Origin: Spirochaetaceae bacterium
GTDB lineage: Bacteria > Spirochaetota > Spirochaetia > Treponematales > Breznakiellaceae
Direction: 5' to 3'
Assembly (NCBI GenBank): GCA_031278215.1
Contig: JAITKV010000026.1
Location: 24,880-88,879, forward strand
Length of the DNA: 64,000 nt
How positions within the stretch are numbered: the stretch's first letter is position 1; each line of letters starts with the position of its first letter. Positions 43,227-50,254 of this stretch are shown piece by piece. Both the position numbers and the translations under genes were made by a program. A model generated the notes under the pieces. That model did no database searches. It was not told where the DNA came from and saw only the letters and a list, made by a program, of their open reading frames with translations.

Positions 43227-43561
43227 TGTTTTTAAACGCGTTTCTATTAGGCGGAACCATTTGCGTTATTTTTCAAATCTTTCTGATAATAAGCAAGATA
43301 GATCCTCCCCGGATCATCCTTTTTGGCTTTTTCCTGGGGGCGGTTCTGACGCCGCCGGGCATTATTCCGGCGCTGGTAAAGGCCGGCCATGCCGGTATTG
43401 CGGTGATGGTGGTAAACGCCGGACATGCAAGCGAGGAAACCTCCGAGGCCCTGCTTGCCGGAAACCCCCTGCCCCTGCTGCTGGTTATAGGGCTTTTTGC
43501 GGTCCTTACCCTTATCGGGATTTGCGCCGGGGCCATACGGGCGGCTATTTCGAAAAAGTAA
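43226..43561 (+). CDS. small membrane protein, SpoVAEb/SpoVAB-like
   Basis: Membrane protein of 111 residues with three helices. Its first segment LNAFLLGGTICVIFQIFLII closely resembles the start of SpoVAEb proteins (xxAFxxGGxICxIxQ), and a Gly/His-rich loop KAGHAGIAVMVVNAGHASEE follows. It is coupled to the preceding related gene through a one-base overlap. Together they look like a two-subunit membrane channel of unknown cargo. A GC-rich inverted repeat (43564-43595) follows the stop codon. Confidence 0.6.
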   Translation: MFLNAFLLGGTICVIFQIFLIISKIDPPRIILFGFFLGAVLTPPGIIPALVKAGHAGIAVMVVNAGHASEETSEALLAGNPLPLLLVIGLFAVLTLIGICAGAIRAAISKK

Positions 43562-43597
43562 AGCCCCGGGCCCGCCATACCGGGCCCGTCCGGGGAT

Positions 43598-43639
43598 AAA
43601 AAAACCTCCCAGGAAAAGGAGGTGAAGAAACCTGGGAGG
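43598..43639 (-). terminator. intrinsic terminator of the small RNA
   Basis: On the minus strand the 9-bp stem CCTCCCAGG/CCTGGGAGG (43639-43631 with 43613-43605) is followed directly by seven T residues (43604-43598). It cannot serve the plus strand, where the A-run precedes the stem. Confidence 0.85.
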
Positions 43640-43685
43640 CCGCTGATAGCGCTCCGAAGAGCCGTACGCTAAATGCCTATCAGAT
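43598..43685 (-). ncRNA. putative small RNA with an anti-Shine-Dalgarno loop
   Basis: Minus-strand transcription unit of about 88 nt with its own promoter and terminator and no reading frame. The start is placed about seven bases after the -10. The 5' domain is closed by CTGATAG (43683-43677) and CTATCAG (43649-43643) and contains GCTC-TTCG-GAGC, a stem capped by the very stable cUUCGg tetraloop. The 3' domain is a perfect 9-bp stem, CCTCCCAGG/CCTGGGAGG, with a 17-base loop containing TTCACCTCCTTTT, then seven T residues. The loop shares TCACCTCCTTT with the conserved 3' end of bacterial 16S rRNA. It does not resemble SRP RNA, 6S RNA, tmRNA or RNase P RNA. I infer a trans-acting RNA that can pair with Shine-Dalgarno sequences. 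Confidence 0.72.
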
Positions 43686-43692
43686 AATATTA

Positions 43693-43721
43693 AATATACC
43701 GTATTTTGGGCCTGGAGTCAA
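43693..43721 (-). promoter_or_regulatory. promoter of the small RNA
   Basis: Minus strand: TTGACT (43721-43716), exactly 17 bases, then TATATT (43698-43693). Both hexamers differ from consensus at one position, making this one of the two best promoters in the window. Transcription would start near 43685, just before the first stem of the small RNA. Confidence 0.8.
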
Positions 43722-43736
43722 GGTTTAGACTTTTGA

Positions 43737-43767
43737 GTTGTTCAGAAACTTCAAGTTTCTGAACAAC
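43737..43767. repeat. GAAACTTC-type palindrome, copy 3 (perfect)
   Basis: GTTGTTCAGAAACTT and AAGTTTCTGAACAAC are perfect 15-bp arms around a single C. It lies between the peptidyl-prolyl isomerase stop codon and the small-RNA promoter, both on the minus strand. It may separate the two transcripts, and its position 16 bases upstream of the -35 would also suit a regulator site. Confidence 0.85.
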
Positions 43768-43790
43768 TTCCGCTATTTTGCCGCCCCTGG

Positions 43791-44855
43791 CTATTTAATT
43801 CCCAAAAGTTCGATTTCGAAAACCAAAAAACTGTTTGGGGGGATAACATTCCCAACGCCCCGGGCGCCGTAGGCCAGTTCCGGCGGAATTACCACCAGCC
43901 TTTTTTCGCCCACCCGCATGTCCAGGATCGTTTTATCCCAGCCGGGGATTACCTGGCCCAGGCCCACCTCGAATTCCAGGGCGCCGCCGTGGACGGCGGA
44001 GGCGTCGAAGACTTCTCCGGAAAGGAACATGCCGGTATAGTCTACTTCCACGGTGCTGCCGGGCTGCGATTTGGCCCCGGACCCCGGTTTCTGGATAAGG
44101 TACTGAATCCCGTTGGCATCGGTGCTAAGACCGGGGTATTTAGCGGCAGCCAGGGCCAAATCCGCCGCGTAGGCGGTCTTGGATTTTGCCTCCTCCGCGT
44201 TCCGGGCCTGGGCCAAAAGGCTGTCAAAGGCGGCCTGATCGGCCTTAAACCCCTGGGCCCGCTCTCCCTTCCGCAGGATGGTAATGGCGGTGATTATATC
44301 CCCCTGCTGGATAGCGTTTACCACCCCCTGCCCTTCTATAACCCGGCCAAAAACCGTATGGTGATCGTCCAGCCAGGGCGTTTCTTTATGGGTAATAAAG
44401 AACTGGCTTCCATTGGTGTTAGGCCCCGCGTTGGCCATAGAAAGAATCCCCGGCCTGTCATGGCGCAGGGCCTGGTCGAATTCGTCGGGGAACTGGTAGC
44501 CCGGCCCGCCCTTTCCGTTTTCCAGGGGATCGCCCCCCTGGATCATAAAGTTGGGAACCACCCGGTGAAAACTAAGGTTGTCGTAGAAGGGGGCGCCGGC
44601 GCATACGTCCATTTTCCCCTCTGCCAGGGCGACAAAATTACAGACCGTTAAGGGCGCCGCTTCGTATTCCAGCCTAACCAGAATTTCCCCCTTGTTGGTA
44701 AAGATCCGGGCAAAAAGGCCGTCGTCCAGGATGCCGGAGGAACTTTTGGCCGCCGTTTCGTTTACGGTTATCTTAGGGGGCCAGTTTTCGCTACAGGAAA
44801 AAAGGACAAACAACAGGCCCCAGGAGGGCCAGGAACTTGTTTTTCGAAAAATCAT
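43791..44855 (-). CDS. lipoprotein peptidyl-prolyl isomerase: cyclophilin-FKBP fusion
   Basis: Periplasmic protein-folding enzyme of 354 residues carrying two unrelated isomerase domains. A lipoprotein signal peptide ends at LFSC (Cys21). Residues of about 45-195 are a cyclophilin (NFVALAEGK, DNLSFHRVVPNFMIQGGDP, ANAGPNTNGSQFFITHKETP, VFGRVIEGQGVVNAI). A helical linker leads to an FKBP domain at about 240-354 (STVEVDYTGMFLSGEVFDAS, GLGQVIPGWDKTI, VIPPELAYGARGVGNVIPPN, LVFEIELLGIK). The start at 44855 follows AGGATATTTT; the ATG 15 bases upstream has no ribosome-binding site. The linker between the two isomerase domains is about 45 residues. Confidence 0.9.
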   Translation of the reverse strand: MIFRKTSSWPSWGLLFVLFSCSENWPPKITVNETAAKSSSGILDDGLFARIFTNKGEILVRLEYEAAPLTVCNFVALAEGKMDVCAGAPFYDNLSFHRVVPNFMIQGGDPLENGKGGPGYQFPDEFDQALRHDRPGILSMANAGPNTNGSQFFITHKETPWLDDHHTVFGRVIEGQGVVNAIQQGDIITAITILRKGERAQGFKADQAAFDSLLAQARNAEEAKSKTAYAADLALAAAKYPGLSTDANGIQYLIQKPGSGAKSQPGSTVEVDYTGMFLSGEVFDASAVHGGALEFEVGLGQVIPGWDKTILDMRVGEKRLVVIPPELAYGARGVGNVIPPNSFLVFEIELLGIK

Positions 44856-44869
44856 AAAATATCCTACCA

Positions 44870-44898
44870 TAGACAGTAAGGGCGTTTCAATCTATAAT
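44870..44898 (+). promoter_or_regulatory. promoter for a leaderless mRNA (44.9-kb gene)
   Basis: TAGACA (44870-44875), 17 bases, TATAAT (44893-44898): a near-consensus promoter. The ATG at 44907 comes eight bases after the -10 with only A and C between, so the message would have no leader. It lies next to the divergent isomerase start. Confidence 0.75.
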
Positions 44899-44906
44899 AA
44901 AAAACA

Positions 44907-47069
44907 ATGGACATAACCGAGATTCAGGATGAATTACTTCACCTGGAATACCCAAATTTGCTGCCCGATCACGATCCGGACATAGAGCGCTATTATTATC
45001 TCCGTTCCATCGGGCAATCCTCGGACGCCATGATTTTGTATCAAAACCGGCTGCGGGTCCGCTATCCCGAAGACGAGTTCCGAACCTGGCTGCTTCGCTC
45101 GTACCGCAGCCACGATCCGGCCTTTCGAAGTCTTTTGGCCAAGGGTTACCGTATGCTGGGCGCCCGGTCTTTGGAACGGGTTAAACAGCTTATTGGCTTT
45201 ATCGCGGAACGGGCGGATTCTTACAATGAAAAAGATGTGTACTCCACCATAAAAACTGCGGAGGACATACTTCAGTTTCTTCCCAAAGACCGGTACGAGG
45301 CGGTGGCAATAATGGAGCGCTTTCTTCGTTATGCCGCGGCCCTTGATTTAAGGGTTGTCTCCATTGCCAAAGCTACGGAATTGGTTCGGGCCTATCTAAC
45401 CGATACCCTTTCGGTGGTGGAGGAAGAACGCCGGCGGCGTTCCGACGCCCAGCGGCGCATGGAAGAGGCGGAACGGCAGCGGCTGGTTAAGGCCGATTGG
45501 GATACCTATTACTTCCAAAAAAAATTTGGCGCCCAGATGCCGATGATCGATCTTTCCGCGGTGGTTTTTTCGCCTGCGGATCTTGCCCGGATCGAAATAC
45601 CGCCCTTTATACGCCTGGAGGATCAAATTCTTGGGTATTGCGTTAAGTACTGGAATGCGGTGAACGATCCGGCCTTTGAACGGATCCTGTTTCTCTATTC
45701 CCGCAAGTACGGCAAAAAAAATTACGATGTATACATGGCCATACGCCGGGGGCGGCAGGCCAAGAACAGGGATGATGAAATTCTTTCTTCTATAATGGGT
45801 ATTCTAGTTACCGGCTATTACTATTCTATCCAGGGGGATATATACCTTCAGCGGAACTGGAACACCATTAAATACGCCCTGGCTCAACAGAAGGCCCTGC
45901 CGGCCCCCGCTATCCAGGGCGCCATAGAGCCTGAACAGCCGGAAAAACGGAAGTCCTCGGAAAAGCGGGTCCTGGGGCGGCGTAAATTGCGGGGATCTGC
46001 GAAGAAAGAAGCCTTTTTTGCCGCAGGGCCCGGCGAAGAAAGACCGGCGCAGCCTAAGATCGTTCCCAAACCCAAATCAAAGACCAGCCTTAGGATCGCG
46101 CCAAAATCCTTTCAGAAAAAAAGCCGGCCCGGGGCGGTGGTGGCCAAAGCCCTGTCCACGGTCCGGGGCTCCGAAAACAGCGCCGGTTTTAGGCGGGTAA
46201 AAGTTCCGTATAAGCTAAAACCGGCCCAGGAAACTAAAACCACCGTGGTGGCCGGATCCGCCGCGGCGGTAAAACAGAGGCCGGCTGCACGGACCGCGCC
46301 GGTTGCACGGCCTGCGGCGCCGGCTGCACGAGCCGCGCCGACTGCACGACCCGCGCCGACTGCACGACCCGCGCCGGCTGCACGGACCGCGCCGGTTGCA
46401 CGACCCGCGGCTCCGGCTGCACGGCCTGCGCCGATTGCACGACCCGCGCCGGTTCGGCCTGCGCCGCGGCCTGAGGCGCCGGCTGCACGGCCCGCGCCGG
46501 TTGCACGACCCGCGGCTCCGGCTGCACGAGCCGCGCCGATTGCACGGCCCGCGCCGGTTCGGCCTGCGCCGCCGGCTGCACGAGCCGCGCCGGCCCAGCC
46601 CGCGCCGCGGCCTGCGGCGCCGGTTGCACGGCCTGCGCCGGCCCAGCCTGCGCCGCGGCCTGCGGCTCAGCTTAAACAGACCGCTTACAAACCCGCTCCC
46701 TATGTTCCCGCCTCGCCTCCTCCGCCCCGGCCCAAGCAAAAAGTCTTTACCCCCAGGACCCTGGCAAAAGCCAAGGGTTCGGTTTCGGACCGGCTTAAGG
46801 AACTGTCGGGCCGCTCCTACGATGTATACGAGAACCGCTTTCTGGCAAAGGCCCGGAACGCGATCCGTAAAATTCTGGGAACCGGCAAGGGTCTTTTCTT
46901 TAACCTTCCCGAAGAAGCGGAAGACCTGGTGTACAATTTTCTTCGGGAGCATTATTCGGATCCCTACATGGACTGGGAAGACAGCGCCGAACGGAAGAGT
47001 CTTCTGGAAATGGGTTTTGATCTGCCCTCGCTCTTCCCGGTGATCGACGAATGTTACCGGGCCCTATAA
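44907..47069 (+). CDS. cytoplasmic protein with a long Pro/Ala/Arg repeat linker
   Basis: Protein of 720 residues with no signal peptide and no recognised family. Residues 1-345 are helical and charged (for example YPEDEFRTWLLRSYRSHDPA and VEEERRRRSDAQRRMEEAER). Residues of about 345-450 are basic and Lys-rich. Residues of about 455-590 are dozens of ARPAP, ARAAP and VRPAP units, encoded by GC-rich 15- to 18-bp repeats. The last 120 residues are a folded helical domain (LKELSGRSYDVYENRFLAKA, RKILGTGKGLFFNLPEEAED, DWEDSAERKSLLEMGFDL). It looks like two globular ends joined by an extended tether, as in some cell-envelope or cytoskeleton-linked proteins. No ribosome-binding site is present, and the start is defined by the promoter eight bases away. 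Confidence 0.7.
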   Translation: MDITEIQDELLHLEYPNLLPDHDPDIERYYYLRSIGQSSDAMILYQNRLRVRYPEDEFRTWLLRSYRSHDPAFRSLLAKGYRMLGARSLERVKQLIGFIAERADSYNEKDVYSTIKTAEDILQFLPKDRYEAVAIMERFLRYAAALDLRVVSIAKATELVRAYLTDTLSVVEEERRRRSDAQRRMEEAERQRLVKADWDTYYFQKKFGAQMPMIDLSAVVFSPADLARIEIPPFIRLEDQILGYCVKYWNAVNDPAFERILFLYSRKYGKKNYDVYMAIRRGRQAKNRDDEILSSIMGILVTGYYYSIQGDIYLQRNWNTIKYALAQQKALPAPAIQGAIEPEQPEKRKSSEKRVLGRRKLRGSAKKEAFFAAGPGEERPAQPKIVPKPKSKTSLRIAPKSFQKKSRPGAVVAKALSTVRGSENSAGFRRVKVPYKLKPAQETKTTVVAGSAAAVKQRPAARTAPVARPAAPAARAAPTARPAPTARPAPAARTAPVARPAAPAARPAPIARPAPVRPAPRPEAPAARPAPVARPAAPAARAAPIARPAPVRPAPPAARAAPAQPAPRPAAPVARPAPAQPAPRPAAQLKQTAYKPAPYVPASPPPPRPKQKVFTPRTLAKAKGSVSDRLKELSGRSYDVYENRFLAKARNAIRKILGTGKGLFFNLPEEAEDLVYNFLREHYSDPYMDWEDSAERKSLLEMGFDLPSLFPVIDECYRAL
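46271..46672 (+). repeat. GC-rich coding minisatellite (ARPAP units)
   Basis: About 25 degenerate units of the form GCACGGCCTGCGCCGGTT or GCACGACCCGCGCCGACT, 15 or 18 bases long, all in frame, encode the Pro/Ala/Arg tether. Units differ mainly at third positions, so the array is older than the 18-bp array at 24893. Confidence 0.85.
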
Positions 47070-47091
47070 CGAAAAAAGCAGGATATAGAAC

Positions 47092-47622
47092 ATGACTGTA
47101 AAAAACGAAGCGCGCAGGAAGGGATTTTTTATTAGGGGGATCCGAAGTTTTTTTGAACACCGGGCATTGTGGATGTATTTTCTTTGCGACGAAGCCCGCA
47201 AATCCGGGGCAAACCCCGGAGAATTTGCCCCCCGGGCAATACGCCGCTGCGGCAGTTACCATGGCATGCGGGCCCTTACGGGCTTGCAGGATGCGGCGGC
47301 CCACCGGGAGCAGCGGACCGGGGGCAGTTGCAAACTGCTAAAGAAAAGGCTGTTTTCCCCCGTGGGCAGGGCGGTTTTTGAAATGAAGATCCTTCAGGTT
47401 TCGGATGATGTCTTTAACGTGGATTTTTATTACTGTCCCCTGGTTGCGGCCTGGAAAAAGCAAAACTGTTCCGGCAAAGAGATGGATACAATGTGCGACT
47501 GGGCCATGGAAGGGGACCGGGGCATTGCCGAAAGCTTTGGCTGCGAATTAGAACTGCCAAAAACTATTGCCCGGGGAGACGGGATATGTCAAATCCGGTT
47601 TAAGCGAAAGGGGCGGCCATAG
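47092..47622 (+). CDS. L-2-amino-thiazoline-4-carboxylic acid hydrolase-like protein
   Basis: Cytoplasmic protein of 176 residues. The C-terminal half carries the family pattern FYYCPLVAAWKKQNCSGKEM, MCDWAMEGDRGIAESFGCEL and LPKTIARGDGICQIRFK. Named members open the ring of a cysteine precursor in Pseudomonas, but most relatives are untested, so the substrate here is uncertain. The Cys in FYYCP and the acidic DWAMEGDRG are conserved. AGGATA precedes the start. It sits between the Pro/Ala-repeat gene and the PHP gene on the same strand. Confidence 0.82.
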   Translation: MTVKNEARRKGFFIRGIRSFFEHRALWMYFLCDEARKSGANPGEFAPRAIRRCGSYHGMRALTGLQDAAAHREQRTGGSCKLLKKRLFSPVGRAVFEMKILQVSDDVFNVDFYYCPLVAAWKKQNCSGKEMDTMCDWAMEGDRGIAESFGCELELPKTIARGDGICQIRFKRKGRP

Positions 47623-47667
47623 GACCCTGGGGCAGCAGAAAAAATTTAAAGGAACGAATAGAAGACC

Positions 47668-48495
47668 ATGGGATTTTTATACGAAACTCATCTTCATACC
47701 TGTCAGGCCAGCGCCTGTGCGGTTTCCCGGGGGGCGGAGTATGTGGCGCGGTACCTGGACCTGGGCTTTACCGGAATCATGGTAACCGATCATTTTTTTA
47801 ACAGTAATACGGCGCAAGATCGCTTACTGCCCTGGGCCGAATGGGTTAAGGGTTTTTGTTCCGGTTACGAGGACGCCCGTAACGAAGGAGCAAGGCGGGG
47901 GCTGGATGTTTTTTTTGGCTGGGAAGAAACCTTTGACGGGGACGACTACCTTGTTTACGGCCTGGACAGGGAATGGCTTTTGGAACATCCCGAAATAATC
48001 CGGTGGACCCGGGAAGAACAGTTTCGGGAAGTTCGCCGTGCCGGGGGCTGCGTGGTTCACGCCCATCCCTTTCGGCAGCATGATTACATTGACGCGGTGC
48101 ATCTGGCGCCGTACCTTATTGACGCCGTGGAAGCCGCCAATGCGGGAAACCACAGGGCCATTTATGACGCCCAGGCCCATGAGTATGCCAGGGTTTTGGG
48201 ACTTCCCGCGGTGGCCGGTTCGGACATCCACAGCGCCGCGGATCTGGAGAAAGAAGAACCCTATGGCATTGAACTTGAACAAAAACTTTTTTCCGCCAGG
48301 GACTATGCGGCTCTTATATTGGCGGGAGGGAAAATCGGCCTTCGTATACCGCCGGGGCGCTGTGAATTCCGTCCCCACGAAGAAGACAGGCCCCTGGTAT
48401 TAAAAGCGGAAATTCGAGACCGGAGGGACAGGAGCTCCGGCCTTAGGCGGATGAGCTTTAAGGAGCTGGCAGGACAACTAAAAAAAGCCGGTTAA
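47668..48495 (+). CDS. PHP-domain metallophosphoesterase
   Basis: Cytoplasmic PHP-fold protein of 275 residues, probably a phosphoesterase with three metal sites. Metal ligands are visible in ETHLHTCQAS (6-15), GIMVTDHFF near 36 (Asp and His), GWEETFDGDDYLVYG near 87, VVHAHPFRQHDY near 124 (two His) and GSDIHSAADL near 181. The spacing matches small histidinol-phosphatase-like and 3',5'-nucleotide phosphatase PHP proteins. It lacks a polymerase or helix-hairpin-helix partner domain. The substrate is not readable. AAAGGAACG precedes the ATG. Confidence 0.85.
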   Translation: MGFLYETHLHTCQASACAVSRGAEYVARYLDLGFTGIMVTDHFFNSNTAQDRLLPWAEWVKGFCSGYEDARNEGARRGLDVFFGWEETFDGDDYLVYGLDREWLLEHPEIIRWTREEQFREVRRAGGCVVHAHPFRQHDYIDAVHLAPYLIDAVEAANAGNHRAIYDAQAHEYARVLGLPAVAGSDIHSAADLEKEEPYGIELEQKLFSARDYAALILAGGKIGLRIPPGRCEFRPHEEDRPLVLKAEIRDRRDRSSGLRRMSFKELAGQLKKAG

Positions 48496-48535
48496 TTTAA
48501 CGCCGGCGCCATGGCGCGGTAAAATGGGGGTGCCT

Positions 48536-49669
48536 ATGCAAAAACTCAAGGTGGGGATAATCTGCGGAGGAAAATCCGCCGAACACGAAGTATCCCTTCA
48601 ATCGGCAAAGAATATATACGAAGCCATGGACAAAGAAAAATTTATCCCCTTTCTTATAGGAATAGAAAAAAACGGCCGGTGGATCTTTAAGCCCCCCGGG
48701 GGGGCCGGTGATTTTATCCTGGATTCGGAGGACCCCGCCAAAATCCATCTTGCCCCTGTTAATTACGATGCGGTCCTGCCTTCAAAGGGCGAAGGAAATT
48801 TTTTGATTTACCGGAACCGCCCGGCGCTTGAACCTTCGCCAAGACCGGAGGCGCCGGAGGTCCTGCACCTGGACGTGATCTTTCCCGTGCTCCACGGGCC
48901 CTTTGGCGAAGACGGCACGGTCCAGGGCCTTCTTAAACTGGCGGAGATTCCCTTTGTGGGTTCCGGGGTACTTGGCTCCGCCGCGGGGATGGATAAGGAT
49001 GTAATGAAGCGCCTTTTAAGGGACGGCGGAATTCCCATAGGAAAATTTATGGTGCTTCGGGATTGGGAGCCGATCCTTTCCTTTGCGGAAGTTTCGGAAA
49101 AGCTGGGGACCCCTGTTTTTGTAAAGCCCTGTAACATGGGTTCCAGCGTGGGGATAAGCAAGGTCCATGACGAAGAAAGTTTTCGCCGGGCCCTTACGAC
49201 GGCCTTTGCCTACGACACCAAGCTAATTTTGGAAGAAAATATCCGGGGCCGGGAAATAGAGTGTTCGGTGTTGGGGAACGAGGATCCCAGGGTGTCCTTG
49301 CCCGGCGAGATAAGGGCCCACAGGGATTTTTATTCTTACGAGGCCAAGTATATCGACGCCGCCGGGGCGGCGCTGGAAATTCCTGCCAAGCTTTCTCCCG
49401 CACAGGTCCGGACGATCAAGACCCTGGCGGTAAAAACCTTTCAGGTCCTTGAATGCCACGGCCTTTCCCGGGTGGATTTTTTTCTTACAGAAGACGGTCG
49501 GGCGCTTGTGAACGAGATCAACACCATGCCGGGATTTACCAAGATCAGCATGTACCCCAAACTATGGGAAGCCAGCGGCATATCGTATACGGAACTTATA
49601 ACAAGACTTATTGAACTGGCCCTGGCGCGGTTTGAGAAAGAAAAAAAGCTTAAAACCAGCCACGGCTAA
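48536..49669 (+). CDS. ddl: D-alanine--D-alanine ligase
   Basis: ATP-grasp enzyme making the D-Ala-D-Ala dipeptide for peptidoglycan, 377 residues, cytoplasmic. Motifs include GGKSAEHEVSLQSAKNIYEA at the start (catalytic Glu in EHEVSL), VLHGPFGEDGTVQGLLKLAE near 117, FVKPCNMGSSVGISKV near 200 (the Ser-containing flap) and LVNEINTMPGFTKISMYP near 325. The start at 48536 is chosen for the GGGGGTG ribosome-binding site; an in-frame ATG four codons earlier lacks one. It presumably works with the DAP genes at 60-63.6 kb in cell-wall synthesis. Confidence 0.94.
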   Translation: MQKLKVGIICGGKSAEHEVSLQSAKNIYEAMDKEKFIPFLIGIEKNGRWIFKPPGGAGDFILDSEDPAKIHLAPVNYDAVLPSKGEGNFLIYRNRPALEPSPRPEAPEVLHLDVIFPVLHGPFGEDGTVQGLLKLAEIPFVGSGVLGSAAGMDKDVMKRLLRDGGIPIGKFMVLRDWEPILSFAEVSEKLGTPVFVKPCNMGSSVGISKVHDEESFRRALTTAFAYDTKLILEENIRGREIECSVLGNEDPRVSLPGEIRAHRDFYSYEAKYIDAAGAALEIPAKLSPAQVRTIKTLAVKTFQVLECHGLSRVDFFLTEDGRALVNEINTMPGFTKISMYPKLWEASGISYTELITRLIELALARFEKEKKLKTSHG

Positions 49670-49745
49670 TTTATTCGAAGGTCTGGTTTAATACCCCGTC
49701 GAAGCCTTGGTTCGCGTCCTGCGGCGGGGCGGCTCATTCCCCGGT
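49670..49745 (+). repeat. family-4 interspersed repeat, diverged copy
   Basis: Starts on the base after the ddl stop with TTTATTCGAAGG and GTTTAATACCCCG, continuing through a CG-rich segment to CGGGGCGGCTCATTC. It shares TTTATTCG, TAATACCC, GGGCGG and TCATTC in the same order with 54896-54970. Confidence 0.55.
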
Positions 49746-49770
49746 AAACTAAAGCCCATTGTCCCCGCCG

Positions 49771-50193
49771 TTAAAGCGGCGGCGGATCCGCCGGATTGCT
49801 TTTTGGATCCAGCCCCGGCAGGTTCCATTCTTTGGGGATCTTAACGGGCTGGCCGCCGGAATCCACAAAGGCCCAGGTAACCTTGGCCGCGGCGATAAGG
49901 TCCGGCCCCCGTTTTATTTCTTGGGCAATAACCCCGCTAACCGCTCCCTTTTTAATGGGCCAGGACCGGATACACAGCGTATCGTCTACCACCGCGGATT
50001 TTTTATAATCGATCTCTACCCGGGCCACGTAGACTCCGTAACCGGTCCGTATAACCGTAGGATAGTCAAACCCTATCTCCCGAAGGAATTCATACCGGGC
50101 ATATTCAAGGTAGTTAAGATAATTTGCATTGTTTACATGACCATAACTGTCGCACTCGTAGGTACGAACGGTCAGCGTACATTCACAAACCAC
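49771..50193 (-). CDS. acyl-CoA thioesterase (4-hydroxybenzoyl-CoA thioesterase-like hotdog fold)
   Basis: Cytoplasmic hotdog-fold thioesterase of 140 residues. The signature VRTYECDSYGHVNNANYLNYLEYAR at the start includes the catalytic Asp in CDSYGHVNN (9-30). VEIDYKKSAVVDDTLCIRSW and ITQ-like IAQEI strands follow. It releases acyl groups from CoA or carrier protein; chain specificity is unknown. The start is a GTG without a Shine-Dalgarno sequence, seven bases after a TATACT -10 box, so this is another probable leaderless message. It is divergent from the Nudix gene. Confidence 0.88.
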   Translation of the reverse strand: MVCECTLTVRTYECDSYGHVNNANYLNYLEYARYEFLREIGFDYPTVIRTGYGVYVARVEIDYKKSAVVDDTLCIRSWPIKKGAVSGVIAQEIKRGPDLIAAAKVTWAFVDSGGQPVKIPKEWNLPGLDPKSNPADPPPL

Positions 50194-50200
50194 GGGATCC

Positions 50201-50230
50201 AGTATATACTGTACCGGCGGTGTTGTGCAA
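50201..50230 (-). promoter_or_regulatory. promoter for a leaderless thioesterase mRNA
   Basis: Minus strand: TTGCAC (50230-50225), 18 bases, TATACT (50206-50201). Seven bases then lead to the GTG start codon at 50193. Confidence 0.6.
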
Positions 50231-50254
50231 GAACCACCGGCGGAGGTGTTGTAT

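Noticed and set aside
43564..43595. GC-rich inverted repeat after the SpoVA-like genes as an intrinsic terminator
   Set aside because: No T-run follows on the plus strand; the downstream A-run belongs to the opposite-strand terminator.
43623..43673. Plus-strand mini-ORF of 16 codons (GTG start) running through the small-RNA region, with a strong AAAGGAGGTGA sequence
   Set aside because: The GTG is part of the ribosome-binding-like sequence itself, leaving no spacing. Promoter and terminator are both on the minus strand. The sequence is explained as the complement of the anti-Shine-Dalgarno loop.
46271..46672. Regular GC-rich units that might be taken for a CRISPR array
   Set aside because: Units are contiguous with no unique spacers, have a period of 15 or 18 bases and are in frame inside a gene.
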